Below, piece after piece: positions 1-10,979 of a DNA stretch of 64,000 bases. Origin of the DNA: Agarophyton chilense (taxonomy: Eukaryota > Rhodophyta > Florideophyceae > Gracilariales > Gracilariaceae); NCBI GenBank assembly GCA_030374765.1, contig JARGXX010000095.1, positions 62,001 through 126,000 of the forward strand, given 5' to 3'. The stretch's first letter is position 1; each line of letters opens with the position of its first letter. Under the pieces are notes generated by a model. That model ran no database searches and was not told where the DNA came from. It saw only the letters and a list, made by a program, of their open reading frames with translations. Both the position numbers and the translations under genes were made by a program.

Positions 1-56
1 GAAGATGGCCGTGTTCATCCTTTGGGGTGTGTTCGGCTCATATCTTTTGCGGTGTA

Positions 57-451
57 TGAGCCCGATTGCTCGACAAATTGCAAGAGAACTCGATCTATCA
101 ACCGTCCTGGGCTATCGTGGCAATCACTAAGAATTTTTGCACCTGATGAAAGTCATTGACCAGATTGACTGGACCCTTGTTCCTTCTAAACAGAAAGCTA
201 GAGGACATCCTCGGCGCGACTATTCACCGGGAAGAACCGGTCCCGGCGGTGACTTTGTCTGGTACGACCCCTGGACTAACCAGCATATCGACGGCGATCA
301 CGCCAAAGTTCTGCGGGAAACTCCGCCAGCAATGCCTCCAATTCAGCCGACTGGCTACATACACGAGCCAACTGCTCAAAATTCAGACGCACTCGTTGAC
401 GAGATGCACGAAATCGATTACGAAGAAGAGCCAGAAGAGGTCATCCTCTAG
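57..451 (+). CDS. Antisense reading frame of gypsy-like remnant, homologous to 33669-34361
   Basis: The coding potential runs opposite to the host element and converges on its chromodomain frame. The predicted protein shares an ordered set of matches with the minus-strand frame at 33669-34361: an N-terminal SP-R-I--LDL-like stretch, an ID---W--VP segment, an SPGR--PG motif, an aromatic Y/W-Y patch and a P--TG-IY/H segment near the end. No known domain is recognised and no membrane segment is seen. The copy is broken. Its stop lies 422 bases from the chromodomain stop, against 399 bases in the other element. Function unknown. Confidence 0.55.
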
Positions 452-872
452 GATCCCGCTTTAGGTGAGAACTACGGCATAGAGCCAGTGGTCCCTGCAG
501 CGATGCAGAACGCTGTGCTTGGGCCTGTTTGACCCGCAGTGGCTTCCCACGATGCTGAGCTTGGCAATCTGAGGCAGTTCTTCGAAGACGCTGGGATTGC
601 TCCCCACCTTGTTCAAGGAAATCAATAGCGGATGATGAATCTCTCGCACTCCTCGATGGGTATCAACTCGGATAACCCGAATCCCTAACTTCTTGCCTGA
701 GCGCACTGTAACAAACAGATTACCGATACTCTTGAGATAACCAAAACAAAACACTTTGACCTTCTGCAACTTCTTTGCTTCTTCTTCTTTCTGCGAGGCC
801 TCTCCTCTTCTGGCTTCACTTCCAACTTTTTGCAGACCTCCACTTCATTCTTCTTCTTCCTGGAGTTAGGGG

Positions 873-1481
873 TCAGATTCGATCAGGCTCTCCTGACGCA
901 ACCAAACCGATGAGAGCGTTATCAATATTGTCTGGGACATCCAGTTTAGCACTTCGGCAGTACGCGAGCACGTGTGATCGTGGTAGATTGTGTATGGGCT
1001 CCCATGTATCGTCTTCGTGTTGATACCCGTACCAACACCTTTTAAACAGTAAACTGTTTTCCTTTGCATGCCATCCATGATCTAGAATGCGTTCGATGAT
1101 GTATTGCATCTCCTCAGTTGAAGACTCCTCCTTCGGGGTGACACTCCGGTCACCAGGTTCCGTAGCGTTCGCTGAAGCGTTCGGAATCATGTCATCTCGT
1201 ACTGTCGTCTCATCGACCTCCGGGGTTCTCAAAGCCAGTCGTCTGGTTTCCCTATATCTTTCCGGTCTGGGCGGTGCTTCCAACTTCCTTCTCGGTTGTT
1301 CCGAACCTTGCGGCGAAAATGCGACTTCAATGGCCATTGTACGCCTCAGGCTTGCCCCGTTGTGCTTCTTCTCTTCCGAATTTAAGGTATCCGGGTGTTC
1401 TGGGGGTCGCCAGAACAACTTTTCTCTGTGGTGCCAAAACACCAAGGTAAGAACGCCTATCGTCGTACTTTCACATTGCAT
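873..1481 (-). CDS. Chromodomain protein of gypsy-like remnant
   Basis: The reading frame has about 200 codons. The first 130 residues are polar and probably disordered. The last 70 form a chromodomain: an I-ERIL strand, an aromatic W-YG core, the DDTWEP motif, then a helix of the LPRS-VL-Y type. Chromodomains in gypsy elements (chromoviruses) bind modified histones and steer integration into particular chromatin. The same C-terminal extension (LP--ID-A--G) appears after the chromodomain at 32980-33270, so the two are related. No integrase core precedes it here. It belongs to a broken element. Confidence 0.7.
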   Translation of the reverse strand: MQCESTTIGVLTLVFWHHREKLFWRPPEHPDTLNSEEKKHNGASLRRTMAIEVAFSPQGSEQPRRKLEAPPRPERYRETRRLALRTPEVDETTVRDDMIPNASANATEPGDRSVTPKEESSTEEMQYIIERILDHGWHAKENSLLFKRCWYGYQHEDDTWEPIHNLPRSHVLAYCRSAKLDVPDNIDNALIGLVASGEPDRI

Positions 1482-1581
1482 GTCGCAGGTACAACACTAC
1501 GTCCCAATCTTTGCTCCCTTTATTCCCTTCTGCGATCTGTAGCAGATGCCTTCTTGACCCCTGCAGTTCTACTAAACTTCC

Positions 1582-2467
1582 TGTAGGACAACGCTTGGAG
1601 CGGAGACACCACGAAGATGTTCGGGATCTTCTTCTCTTGAGAGACACGCCTCAGGTGGAGGAGATGCGTCCCAGCGGAGCACAGAAACAGAGCCACACTG
1701 GAAAGGCACGACGTAGTCGGGTGTAAGACCGAGGCCAGTCCGGCGGGATATACCTAGAGTGTTTAGGTGAGCACGGCACAGTCCGGGGAGTGACCAATCC
1801 TAGACGGAGCGGTATCACGGCGATTGTCGGAAAAGAAGTGAGGAAACACTCGTATGAGGGGGACGAGCGGGGTGAGTGAGGCGGCCACTCACGAAAGCCA
1901 AAAAGGAGAACAAGAGGAAAACTGGGGCGAAACCCTATACAGGGGCGAGACTACGACAAGTGTCGGCGACTAAATATGAACCCACGGTGGTGGTAGCACT
2001 CTGGTCGACAGAGGGGTGGATGAACTAACGTGCAACGGGCGCTCACGCAGTATGCGGTAAAGACGTGCCGAAGGCGAAACGTTCAGAGCCAAGACTCCCT
2101 CCTTGGGATCTCCCAAGAGGGTCTTTACTGGGGAGCAGTGCTCAACCTCCTAAGTAGTGGGGCGCGCGGCCCCTGGCAGTGGGCGCGCGCCCGAAAAATA
2201 GACACTAAATAGCGATAGCGTAGCTAAATAAATACTAAAATTACTAAATAATACTAACCATTAGGTACAATCCGGGCCACGTGGGGCACGCCTCGCACTC
2301 GAGCGTCGGCATCCATCCCGACCACGTGTTCCACCAGTGTGCACTTCCGGTCCTAACCGGCCGTCAGCACGCAATAGCGGTATAGCTTGTCATAGACCAA
2401 GCTAGTCTCAAGCGAGCGAATTCTCTAAGTCCTGCGAAGAAACCCCCTTGAAGGGCATTGTCCTTCA
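1582..2467 (-). repeat. Solo LTR with perfect target duplication
   Basis: The 886-bp LTR lies in minus orientation, starting TGAAGGACAATGC and ending in GCGTTGTCCTACA, so the ends are imperfect inverted repeats. It is flanked on both sides by CTTCC (1577-1581 and 2468-2472). The U5 part shares the block resembling cgcccctgtattgggttt with the LTRs at 4432-5353 and 28718-29631, so the families are related. No primer-binding site follows. It is a solo LTR left by recombination, nested in an older element. Confidence 0.8.
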
Positions 2468-2562
2468 CTTCCGGTCAAGATTCTTTCTGCAAACTGCATG
2501 ACGGAAATTTCTTCGAACTCAAAAAACTCGGAATGCTCATTTCCCTATTCAAGCAATCTGGA

Positions 2563-3197
2563 TGTCGTACAATCACCTCTTGGGTATGCTACTGTCCTGT
2601 CTCGGGATCGTGGTGACGCTCAACCGTAGGGAGCGTGGTGTCGCTCAAACTTAGAAGGTAGATGTAATAACCCTCGATGGTAACAGTGCACCGTGAAAAC
2701 CCGCAGGCGCAAACGGCGGGGCAACTAGCCTATACCGTGTGTGTGAACGATGGTAGGGGTCGACGTGCGGGAAAGCCTGTGTGGTAGTTTGAGAAACGAT
2801 GAACCAAAAGGTATAGTCGTGAACCAAGTGGTGCCTGTCTTTATCAGATTAGGATGGGGGAGGTGCAGTTCCCTGTATGCAGTGGACTGCACTCTTCAGA
2901 TCACCCGCGAGGTGCCAGCAAGGCGCGTTCTCTGACCTAGTGTCAGAGATCTGGCCAGGACTGGCTACAGTGCCAGGTGGCCACTCCGCTACTGTACTAA
3001 AATAAATATAAATACAATTACAAGTACTAACAATTACTCAACCAGAAGTTACATATCAACACTACACGTGGCTGACAACACCTAGATGGTAGCTCGCCCG
3101 GAGCTGCATGGCCGAAGATCCCTCGTATCCATCACCTACAAGTTCAGTGTAGTATATTGACAACCTCAAAGGTCAGCCCTTTCGCCACTATACGACA
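2563..3197 (-). repeat. LTR (second family), solo copy
   Basis: The 635-bp unit is bounded by TGTCGTA and TACGACA. It is the inverted counterpart of 59951-60584 (634 bp), with many point differences. The orientation is minus, judged from the primer-binding site that follows the other copy. No primer site or polypurine tract adjoins this copy and no target duplication is seen (ctgga on the left, cgagt on the right). It lies directly against the hAT fragment. Confidence 0.75.
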
Positions 3198-3204
3198 CGA
3201 GTAG

Positions 3205-4434
3205 GACGAAAGAAAAAGATGGTGGACTGAGCAGTGCTTTAATGTTGAATCTTACACAAACAACTTGAACGCCGTCCGGGAACGCGCAACGTGCCGGTGC
3301 TGCTCCTTTGAATCTGATGTATTGAAAATCAATGCCGCCCAATTGAGTAGACATCTTCTGAAGTGCGATGCAGCTAGCAGACACTTGAAAAAAAGACTGG
3401 TACAGGATCCCGTTTGGGCAAATTACTATAGGAGACTCAGAAGTCATTCGATGTGCCTCGGTGTACCTGCCACGCCATCAAAGAACCGAAAACGTCTGAA
3501 AACGAGCGAAATCTCAGATCCGACTCCACAATCAGATGTTGAAGGGTAGATAGAACCCCAAAAATCCAATAATCTGAGTGAGGAGAGTTTGGATTCTAAT
3601 CAGAAGCGTTCCAATCTCAACGAGCTTCTCACCTCTTTTGTGGTCAATCACATGCTTCTCTTCTCCGTGTTAAGCAGAAAAGAGGGAGAAGATGAATTGT
3701 ATCAAATAATAAGGCTCTCGAATCCTGCTTTAGCAGAACAGCTACCTACGGTCGCTAAGATTTCTGGAAAGAACCTTGACGCTTACTACAAATCGGTTCG
3801 AGATCGCGTGAAAGGTTCTATTTGTGCTGCACAATCGCAGTGCTACGGGACGCTTATTTTCGATGGGTGGACTGATTCAAATTCGGAGTGCGTTGTAAAC
3901 GTCTTGCTTTCAATCACCGGCTTGGAGAGATCTCGACACACGTTCTTTCTCCTCTCTATATACACTGGGGGGCAATCCTAAAAAGCCTCCCTCTATACTG
4001 AAGTTGTGGCAACCACTATGTCGAACTTTGGTAAGATGAAGCGCATCTGCGCGATAACAAGCGAAAAAACGAGCTGCTGTGTGAAAGCCAAAGAAAAAAT
4101 GACTGAGAAGTACAATTACCCGACTCCCTATCAAGGCCAAACGCACTTAGCGAATCTTTTGATGCAGGACATCGGTGCACTGCCGTGGATAAAGGAGATA
4201 CTTCTCGCCGTTTCAACCATAGTCACAGACTTGAGGAACCGTCCCAAGTTATACATTCGCTTTAAAGAGTTGAAAGAAGCACACAACCTCACACCGCGGA
4301 ACAGTAGCTACGTTGCCTCCATACAAGGGCTGGATATTTATGAGAGGACACTTCCTCTTCGTACTGCAGTTCTACATATAAATTTGACAACAAAACGGTT
4401 TGCCAGTTCTGAAAGAATGCTTAGAGCATTTTGA
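3205..4434 (+). pseudogene. hAT-family transposase fragment
   Basis: One reading frame runs from 3205 to the TGA at 4432-4434 and is interrupted by only two in-frame stops, TAG at 3547 and TAA at 3979. The N-terminal part looks like a BED zinc finger (W-W, then C-x2-C, then H-x4-C). A DUF659-type block follows, with the LIFDGWTD motif and its catalytic-type aspartate. Then comes the usual H-LNLL-like helix (here HLANLLMQDIG) and a TKRFASSERML stretch corresponding to the TRW-S--ML motif of hAT enzymes. The C-terminal dimerisation region is missing. The fragment is cut by an LTR on each side: 3197 on the left, and on the right the LTR starting at 4432, whose first bases supply the terminal stop. 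Confidence 0.75.
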
Positions 4435-5353
4435 AGTGCAACCCTCGGGAGGGCCGTTTTCCAGAACTTGGTTGTTTTTCCGCCTCGGGCGATACTTTTG
4501 AGATCTATGAGTAATACCGCTACTAGTGGGCTGGCGTAGCCAGGTGTATACGCGTTGTACGCGAAGTGCACCGGCGGCCGTGCGCCGTGGCCCCGATTCG
4601 GGTGTGACTTACCCACGTGTACTACAGGTGGCCCAGCACAGGTTGGCACAGCATAACTGGATATTTCTCTATTTATTTAGCTTTATTACACTAGGTTAGG
4701 GAGCTCTTTACAGTATTCTACACTATATAGTGCCAGGGCGATCTCGCCCTGACACTCAGTAAACCTCCCCAACCAGGGTTCTTGGCTCTAAGTCTTTTTC
4801 CGCTTTCGCGAGTCTTCCACACTCTACGGAGGTGAAGCCGCGTTACTAACGATAGACTTATCCACCCTGCGTCAATAGGAGACTCACCGCTGTTAGCGTG
4901 TATATCTTTCATACCACTGCCGTGTTCTCGCCCCAGTATTGGGTTTGCTACATATTTCTTTTGGCTCTCGTGGCCCATGCCTCCGATCGTCCCCACTGGG
5001 TGGTCCCTCCTTTATCGCTTACCCACTCTCGTGGTAGCTCCCCCTTTTGCTTTGTGGTTGGTTATTCGTGCCGCTCGCGCGTGTGCCGCGCGCCGGCTTA
5101 CCGGGTTTACCCCCACTCCTGTCGGTGCATTACTCGATCTCGAGACTTGCCCACTCCCGTGGAATACAGCTCATACCTGCTCTGCTCCCTTCTAGCATCC
5201 CGCACTCTCCCCGCTTGGCGTGCCGGTGAACCTCGGCCTTACACCCCTACTTAGTCGTGTTCACTCCGGAGAGGCTCCCTCGCCGTGCCACCCTCCTTGG
5301 AGGAAGATTCAGACATCTTCGTGTGTTTCCGCTGCCCTTGGCGTTGCACTACA
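4432..5353 (+). repeat. LTR, gypsy-like family related to 1582-2467
   Basis: The 922-bp LTR starts TGAAGTGCAAC and ends GTTGCACTACA, inverted repeats with one mismatch. The U5 contains a ccagtattgggtttgc block and a catcttcgtgtg block shared with the LTR at 1582-2467. No TGG primer site follows and no clean target duplication is seen (cattt on the left, gttcg on the right). It is probably a degraded solo LTR that cut the hAT gene. Confidence 0.65.
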
Positions 5354-6670
5354 GTTCGATAGAAAGTGAAGAATTTGTAGGAGGTGTGGCTTCCTTGGGG
5401 AAACCTACGGCTTCCAGTTCCGAATCGAAACCCTTCAAAGTTTAGTATTCGCTCAAAGAAATTGCAGACGTTTAAACTATATACAGGACAGACAAAAGTC
5501 AATACTTGCGCAGAATACCAAAAGAGCAGTGAAGGTCACTTATTCATGAAAGAATACCAATTTTTTGTAAAGTGTGATTCTCACGCCGCATCACGCGGTT
5601 TTATTTAAAACAAGAGGTGCTAATCATTCTCACGTGAGTGATGTGTTCGCAGAAAAAACCGGCGCAGTCGTAGTACAAAGAGTATTAAATCCCCAAGTAA
5701 AGATAGAAAAGAGAAGGACATTTGATGGTTAGAGAGGCAAAAAATGTGCTAAGAATTAATTATGATGATAAAGGGGGGTGAGATGAGTCGCCCTTGTCGA
5801 GCCGACTAAACCATAGCTACTTCGAGCCGACCGAGGTCGGCCTTTTAAGGACAATTCGGAAAAGAGTCGAAGAAAGAATTTGAGCGGCCTCCTGTCCGGT
5901 ACCGGCCAGTCTGTTCTAATTACGCACCTTACTCGACGCGGAACGCATTTGCGTTTCGTACAGAATTGTGGCTCTAAATAAATCTTCTTTCTACAGCGTT
6001 ACTTTCAAATAATAGCTTAATTACTATATTAGTCGAGTGAAACTGTAAAACCGATGCGCGTCGCCTACGTTCATATACACGAAGCGACACGCGTTTCACT
6101 CGTTCGTTTTGCACGTACACCGGGCCAGGTCCGATTCAAATCAGTTCACTGTAAGCTGTAAGACATGTGTCAAGATACGAAAGCCCAAGGGAAACCGCAT
6201 TTGCTTCGGAAAGCAAAACAAATCGGTTTTGATGGCGAGCTATGAGTTAGGCTTGGGAATATGCGCGCGCTCGTACCGCCCTTGATCAACAACATCGACC
6301 GGTTGCATTTGCATATGTCGTGGCTACTAGTACGCCCATCCATCGATGTTAAATCGTGGGGAGAAGCCAAATTGGCTGAGATATGCTAGCATAGTGCCTA
6401 TCGCTGTTGAGAACGACTGGCGGGAAGCGCTTCTCTTCTTGGCTCAACTCGTTCGTGACAAAGAAAATTTCGAATGTTGATCAAGTGCATCTCGATATCT
6501 GAACGGCTGTGCTGCTTGAACACACCTGAAAAAGACTGTGGACGTGATTGACGTGGACCCGTGTGCCAGGTAGATATATTTGTTTTGAGAGGTCGAGGAG
6601 AAAGATTCGACAAGTCGTCCTCCGAAAAACCACACCAATTTCCTCACGCCTGCTTCCGAAAACCCATCCT
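5354..6670. other. Intergenic stretch, no gene recognised
   Basis: I see no coding region with a recognisable product, only short unconvincing frames, and no clear element ends. Confidence 0.5.
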
Positions 6671-6731
6671 TCAAGCTCAACCGTCAAGCTCAACCGTCCA
6701 AGCTCAAGCTCAAGCTCAACCGTCAAGCTAA
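6671..6731 (+). repeat. Short minisatellite AAGCTCAACCGTC
   Basis: The unit AAGCTCAACCGTC and its shorter form AAGCTC are repeated about six times in a row, just upstream of the hydrolase pseudogene. Confidence 0.7.
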
Positions 6732-6813
6732 GCCCTCAAAATAAAGTCAGCAATCATCTTTCTACGACCTTCTCCTCATGGCATCTCCCAGATAGAATGC
6801 GGACTGAGAAACC

Positions 6814-7948
6814 GTGAAACTGTTCGGCTATCAATACAGGCGAAATGTTGCTTTCGCGGAGGTGACAGTAGCGCCGGAAGGTGAAGAGACGAGGAAGGTC
6901 CTCAAGTTCGATGTGTACCGCCCAATCAAAGTCACCGGTCGGCCGCTCTCTGCCGTCATTCATTTGCATGGTGGCGCATACCATTGTGGTGGTCGAATGC
7001 AACCCCCCTACAAGCGAGACGTGCCGTACATTCAGACCGGAGGATTATGCCCGTCTCTTAGCTCCATTTGGATATGTGGTGTTTGCCGTAGAGTATCGTC
7101 TCGCGTTAGACAATCCAGAACCGCAGCTCAAACCTGGTGATCCTCATATTCACAAAAATATTGACAACTTTATCATGCCGGACCTAGTTATAGCAACGAC
7201 GCGTGCACGCCTAGCCATTGGACCAGAACCACTTTCCCACGAGAGTGAAGAACATAAAATGTTCTTGTGGAAGGCGGCTATTGCTGGATTGAAGGACGTT
7301 AACAAGGCTCTTGTTTTCATCTCTAAGAATGCGGGTGACTTCAATATCGATCCGCACAGAATTGCAATGGGTGGACATTCTGCCAGACCAGGCATTACAG
7401 TGAAAATAGGACTTGGATTGAACCCTCCGTTTGGCGCAATCTTTCCGATGTCGGGATAAGATATCGCGTTTGAACATGACGCTGTTGCGCATTTTGAAAG
7501 CTTGCCACCGACTTTGTTAGTGTTCGCGCAATATGATGAAGAGCATTGTGCTGATGCCGCAGCGGTTGGCGTCAATGAAAGATCAAAGTTATAGTGTTGT
7601 GAGTTCGACACCACTGTTTACAGAGTTGTAACTTAGAGCAGTGTTAAATACTGATCGTAGGTGTCTACTGTGTCCCGGATTGGGACGCGACCTACAATCC
7701 TTGTGTCTACTTTGGGTGCTATCCTAATTGTGGTGGGTGGCGTGCGGTACAAGCATGATGGATTGCCTGGCTTTCTTGTACTGCTTCAAAAAGCTGATGC
7801 GGACCATGAGTTTGCGTGGGTGCCTGCATTTCCGCACTTCCATCCGCACAATGCTCTTTCGCTCAGTTTCGATGGAATGCGGATTGCGGTGGGTGATAGA
7901 ATCATAGCTTTTTTGGAAGACCATCTCGGCAAGGGCAAGAAGCTGTAA
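6814..7948 (+). pseudogene. Alpha/beta hydrolase (carboxylesterase/lipase-like) pseudogene
   Basis: Remains of an esterase of the hormone-sensitive-lipase or carboxylesterase type. The oxyanion-hole motif HLHGGAYHCGG lies at about 6960-7000. The nucleophile region reads MGGHSAR (about 7365-7385), where family members usually have GDSAGG or GxSAGG; the serine is kept and the following glycines are not. LLVFAQYDE near 7520 fits the acid-residue region, and FPHFHPHNAL with a final helix (about 7830-7945) fits the histidine region. The frame shifts near the C-run at 7003-7008, meets TAA at 7457-7459 and another stop near 7592, and the C-terminal part lies in a different frame. The beginning is uncertain because no good ATG is in frame. 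Introns could explain one break, but the other genes here lack them and splice sites are not evident. Confidence 0.65.
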
Positions 7949-8502
7949 AGAGCCAGCCCAAACAATTAAGATAGATGTCTTCATGACCGATAAACTTTGA
8001 TATACTCGAAGGAAAAGTACAGTTGTAATGAGTTTTATCGTGACGCAACTCCAAGTGGTGCCAGAACAAGTGTTTAGAACTCAGTAAAGTGAACTTTATT
8101 GATGAATTCGGACATTTGTACTTCTCCAGGTATCACCTCGCAGTGTTGAGGTGACCCTGGGGGAGCTTAGAACTGAGGAATGAGATCCTCGCTGGCCGAA
8201 ACAGATTGAGATTTTTTTCGTTTGCAGCCAGCAAATCCGGGGTGTGGTGGGCTCCAATCTGGGAGGGCAGAAATTCAGTCAAACAGAGACGGGCTCTCTG
8301 ATACTCACCAGACGACGAAGAAGATTCTTCTCTGGCACCCATAGGCTCACCGGGGGCAATGGCTTCTCAAGATGAGCGTCACAACTTTGCATCGCGATCG
8401 CGACAGAAAACATGAGCGGCAAGCCATTTGAGCAGGTCTGCCCCTAACGTGTCGAAAGCTCAAAAGGGCTGACACAACTTAGCGGGGAGCAAAACTGTCG
8501 TC
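7949..8502. other. Intergenic stretch, nothing recognised
   Basis: No gene, element end or repeat is supported here. Confidence 0.5.
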
Positions 8503-8547
8503 TGTAGAGATACTTGTCATGTCAATGACATGACAAGTATCTCTACA
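8503..8547. repeat. Perfect 45-bp palindrome
   Basis: Two perfectly inverted 22-bp arms are separated by a single A. The left arm begins TGTAGAGATACTTG and the right arm ends CAAGTATCTCTACA. It could be a pair of abutting transposon ends, or a small foldback element reduced to its arms. Confidence 0.9.
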
Positions 8548-8566
8548 ATTCAGATATCACAATTAC

Positions 8567-8747
8567 ATGGGCCGAACGCCAACAATTGGCGGTAAAAAGG
8601 ATGAACTTTCAAGGAACGAGAAGATGTTTTATCATTTTATGCGCATGGTGACGCCAATGCATGGTTTCATAGATGAAAGCAACGTATACACTATCAACAT
8701 GACCTGGAATGAGGTAGTAACGAATGCGGACACGTTTACGCAACTGA
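8567..8747 (+). CDS. Unrecognised reading frame interrupted by Harbinger insertion
   Basis: An ATG at 8567 opens a frame of about 60 codons, ending where the transposon begins at 8748. The protein is not recognised; it has no signal peptide or membrane segment. It starts 20 bases after the palindrome at 8503-8547. After the transposon (from 9948) no clear continuation is evident. It may not be a real gene. Confidence 0.2.
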
Positions 8748-9944
8748 GGGCCGTTCCAATACTTTTTTTTAGTGAATGGACAGTAAAATATGAACGTTTG
8801 CAAAAACATTCATATGCTATTTGGCTTTCCAATACTTTTCCGATAACGTAGCATATGGTTCACTGTTAGGGAATGTTTAGCCACGCGTAGTGCCCCATCT
8901 TCTGCAGTGAAGTCGTTCTTGATCCTGTACGATTGTCTTTCACTACGTTTCTCGCAGATCCCGAAGACGTTTCTGAGATCAAGAACGACATCGTAGCCGA
9001 CGATGGAACCAAAACATCTCTCAGAAGGCGTCGCTGCTGTCCTTTCAAGGCGCCAGAAGACTAAAACTGGCGTAGCCGATGCGGTATATGCAGTTCTTGA
9101 AGAAAATTCTAGCTCATATGGGCGTGGTAAGCATACAATTCCTCGACAGATACTCTCCTTTTCAGCAGTTTTGCCCGGCACAACTCCCCGAATATTTAGA
9201 TGTCTGTACAGAATGTCACAGTTTTCGTTCATGTTAATTGCAGATCAACTTGCTTTAAAGTCCAAGACCAAGTTTAGAAAGAGTTCCCCACTTCTACGTC
9301 TATCGGTTACACTTAGATGGTTAGCTGGAGGTTCCTACCTTGACATAGGAATGAAACATAACTTGTCAAGTTCCGCAGTGTATCATTATATCAATGATAC
9401 AATAAATACATTGAGATGTATCTTACAAATATCTTTTCTTTACAAGGATGAAACATGGCTCAAAAAGGTAGCCAAAGGCTTCTCGAGAAAAGAAGAAAGT
9501 GCTGTGGACATGTGTTGTGGGGCTTTAGATGGCATTGCCATAAAAATTACAGAACCTTCATCTTCGGAAGTCCCGAATTCATCTACATACTTCAACCGCA
9601 AAGGTTGGTTTGCGCTTAATTTGCAAGCCATGTGGCGTTTGCATATTCACTTTGTGAGGGAACGGTCTGAGAATAGGACTGCAGTGCTGGTAAGGGAGGT
9701 TCGCTTTCGTTCGTGAGATTGTCCATCGGTTGATATACGACAGAGAGGGAATTGTTTGCGATCGAGGAAGGCAACACAAGGCGTATTTCATACAGTGTAC
9801 GCTATATAACTTGCAGAGAGGGGAATGGGAGACACAAAATATGTCAACGCATGACTCGGATATGACCACTCAGGGGTCGCCAAGTCACGGGCGCATTTCC
9901 ATATATTATAGCCCATACACTAAAAAAAAGTATTGGAACGACCC
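8748..9944 (+). mobile_element. PIF/Harbinger DNA transposon with inverted ends
   Basis: The 1197-bp element has terminal inverted repeats of about 26 bp: GGGCCGTTCCAATAC on the left matches the reverse complement of GTATTGGAACGACCC on the right, and both continue into an A/T run. A 3-bp duplication TGA lies at 8745-8747 and 9945-9947. PIF/Harbinger elements make 3-bp duplications, though TWA is the usual sequence. It carries a truncated transposase gene (9003-9716). Confidence 0.8.
9003..9716 (+). pseudogene. PIF/Harbinger transposase, C-terminally truncated
   Basis: ATG at 9003, 237 codons. The protein has a helix-turn-helix-like segment (RLSVTLRWLAGGSYLDIG followed by a SSSAVYHYI helix) and then the first catalytic block, CCGALDGIAIKI, with its aspartate. 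Next comes the conserved Y-NRKGWFALNLQAM segment. In intact members this runs on to a PGS-HD block and later Asp and Glu residues. Here it diverts after LQAM into unrelated residues and stops, so the second and third catalytic residues are gone. It is therefore unlikely to be an active enzyme by itself. Confidence 0.75.
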
Positions 9945-9947
9945 TGA

Positions 9948-10979
9948 TACAACAGTGTCAGCGATCCTTCTGCTTGATCCTTGTACAGTACCCACCACTG
10001 CATTCGTTTCAATCTTTCTCTCTGCTGTCGTTGTGTCCGTTTTGCATATCTATACCACATCTTCCTCCACAGATAAGCTTGTCTCTTTCTTACCCACCCA
10101 TCCACACCCGGGGTTGCTGGAAGCAAAGAGGGTCGCTCACTCTTAGCACCCGTCCAGCTGAGGTACGTTGCCTCTCTGCCCCAAGCTTTCCGAGAGTTTT
10201 TCTAGCACAACAGAGAGACGACTCGGAAAGCACCAATACCCAAATCATGCAATAAATAGGAGTTTATTGCGTTCTTTCATAAAAAAACTGGCACCATATC
10301 AAGCTAGGAGATCGATAACAATTATTCATTGTATTGTACTCTGTTATTAGTTAGGTACGTCACCACACCCGTAGCTTGCATTTGCGTACCTTGAAACACC
10401 AGAAATAAAGTCAAGTTGTTCTAGAATCGAATGCAGTTGAAGAAGAATTGGCTTGGTACTGTGTTGGAAACCAATCTTCAGCTACGGGTTTAGGGTTGCG
10501 AGGTTGCGGGTTTGTCGCTATAAGTAGAAGGCTGATCCGAACCGAAGCTTTTTCGCAAAGCCTCAGGAACCATTTCTGATGGCTTAAGTTCGACGGTGCT
10601 GACAAACAATGGAGAACCAAGAGCGCAATGGAGCACGTGCGACACCTGCCAATGTGGTTCCTCTGCGTTTTTGACCAAACTATTCATCACGTGGCAAGAT
10701 ACCGTTTGGGGTAGTTTATTACAGAAAACCTGCCGAACACTGTAGAAACAAATGCACTATCGAGTCGTGTAACAGAACGTTTGTCTGGACAGGTACACGA
10801 CAGTCTAATAACGCGAGATCGCCATAAGTCCCAAACTATTCTACTGGATCTATCCGCGCAGAGCAAAATACATCCCCTTGTTCCGATATTCACACCAGTA
10901 CAAATTTTCGATCGAGATGAACGTACTCCGTCCTTTAAAAACATCAACAGAGAGTCCCATACTTATTTATCGAGCCAGT
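9948..10979. other. Intergenic stretch downstream of the RTX gene
   Basis: No gene recognised. It holds the 3' flank of the RTX-repeat gene, which is read on the minus strand. Confidence 0.45.

Larger units (their letters stand above)
1..2562 (-). mobile_element. Gypsy-like LTR element, internal remnant (nested)
   Basis: This is the internal 3' part of a gypsy-like element read on the minus strand and cut off by the window start. It contains a chromodomain reading frame, then a purine-rich stretch (about 775-865, pyrimidine-rich on the plus strand), then a reading frame on the opposite strand that matches one in the element at 28.7-35.6 kb. A solo LTR (1582-2467) has inserted into it. It is broken in several places and old. 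No reverse transcriptase or protease can be seen. The limits are approximate, because its own LTRs are not in view or not recognised. Confidence 0.6.

Noticed and set aside
4898-5254. Small gene in the LTR at 4432-5353
   Set aside because: Lies within LTR U3-U5 with shared non-coding blocks; no domain.
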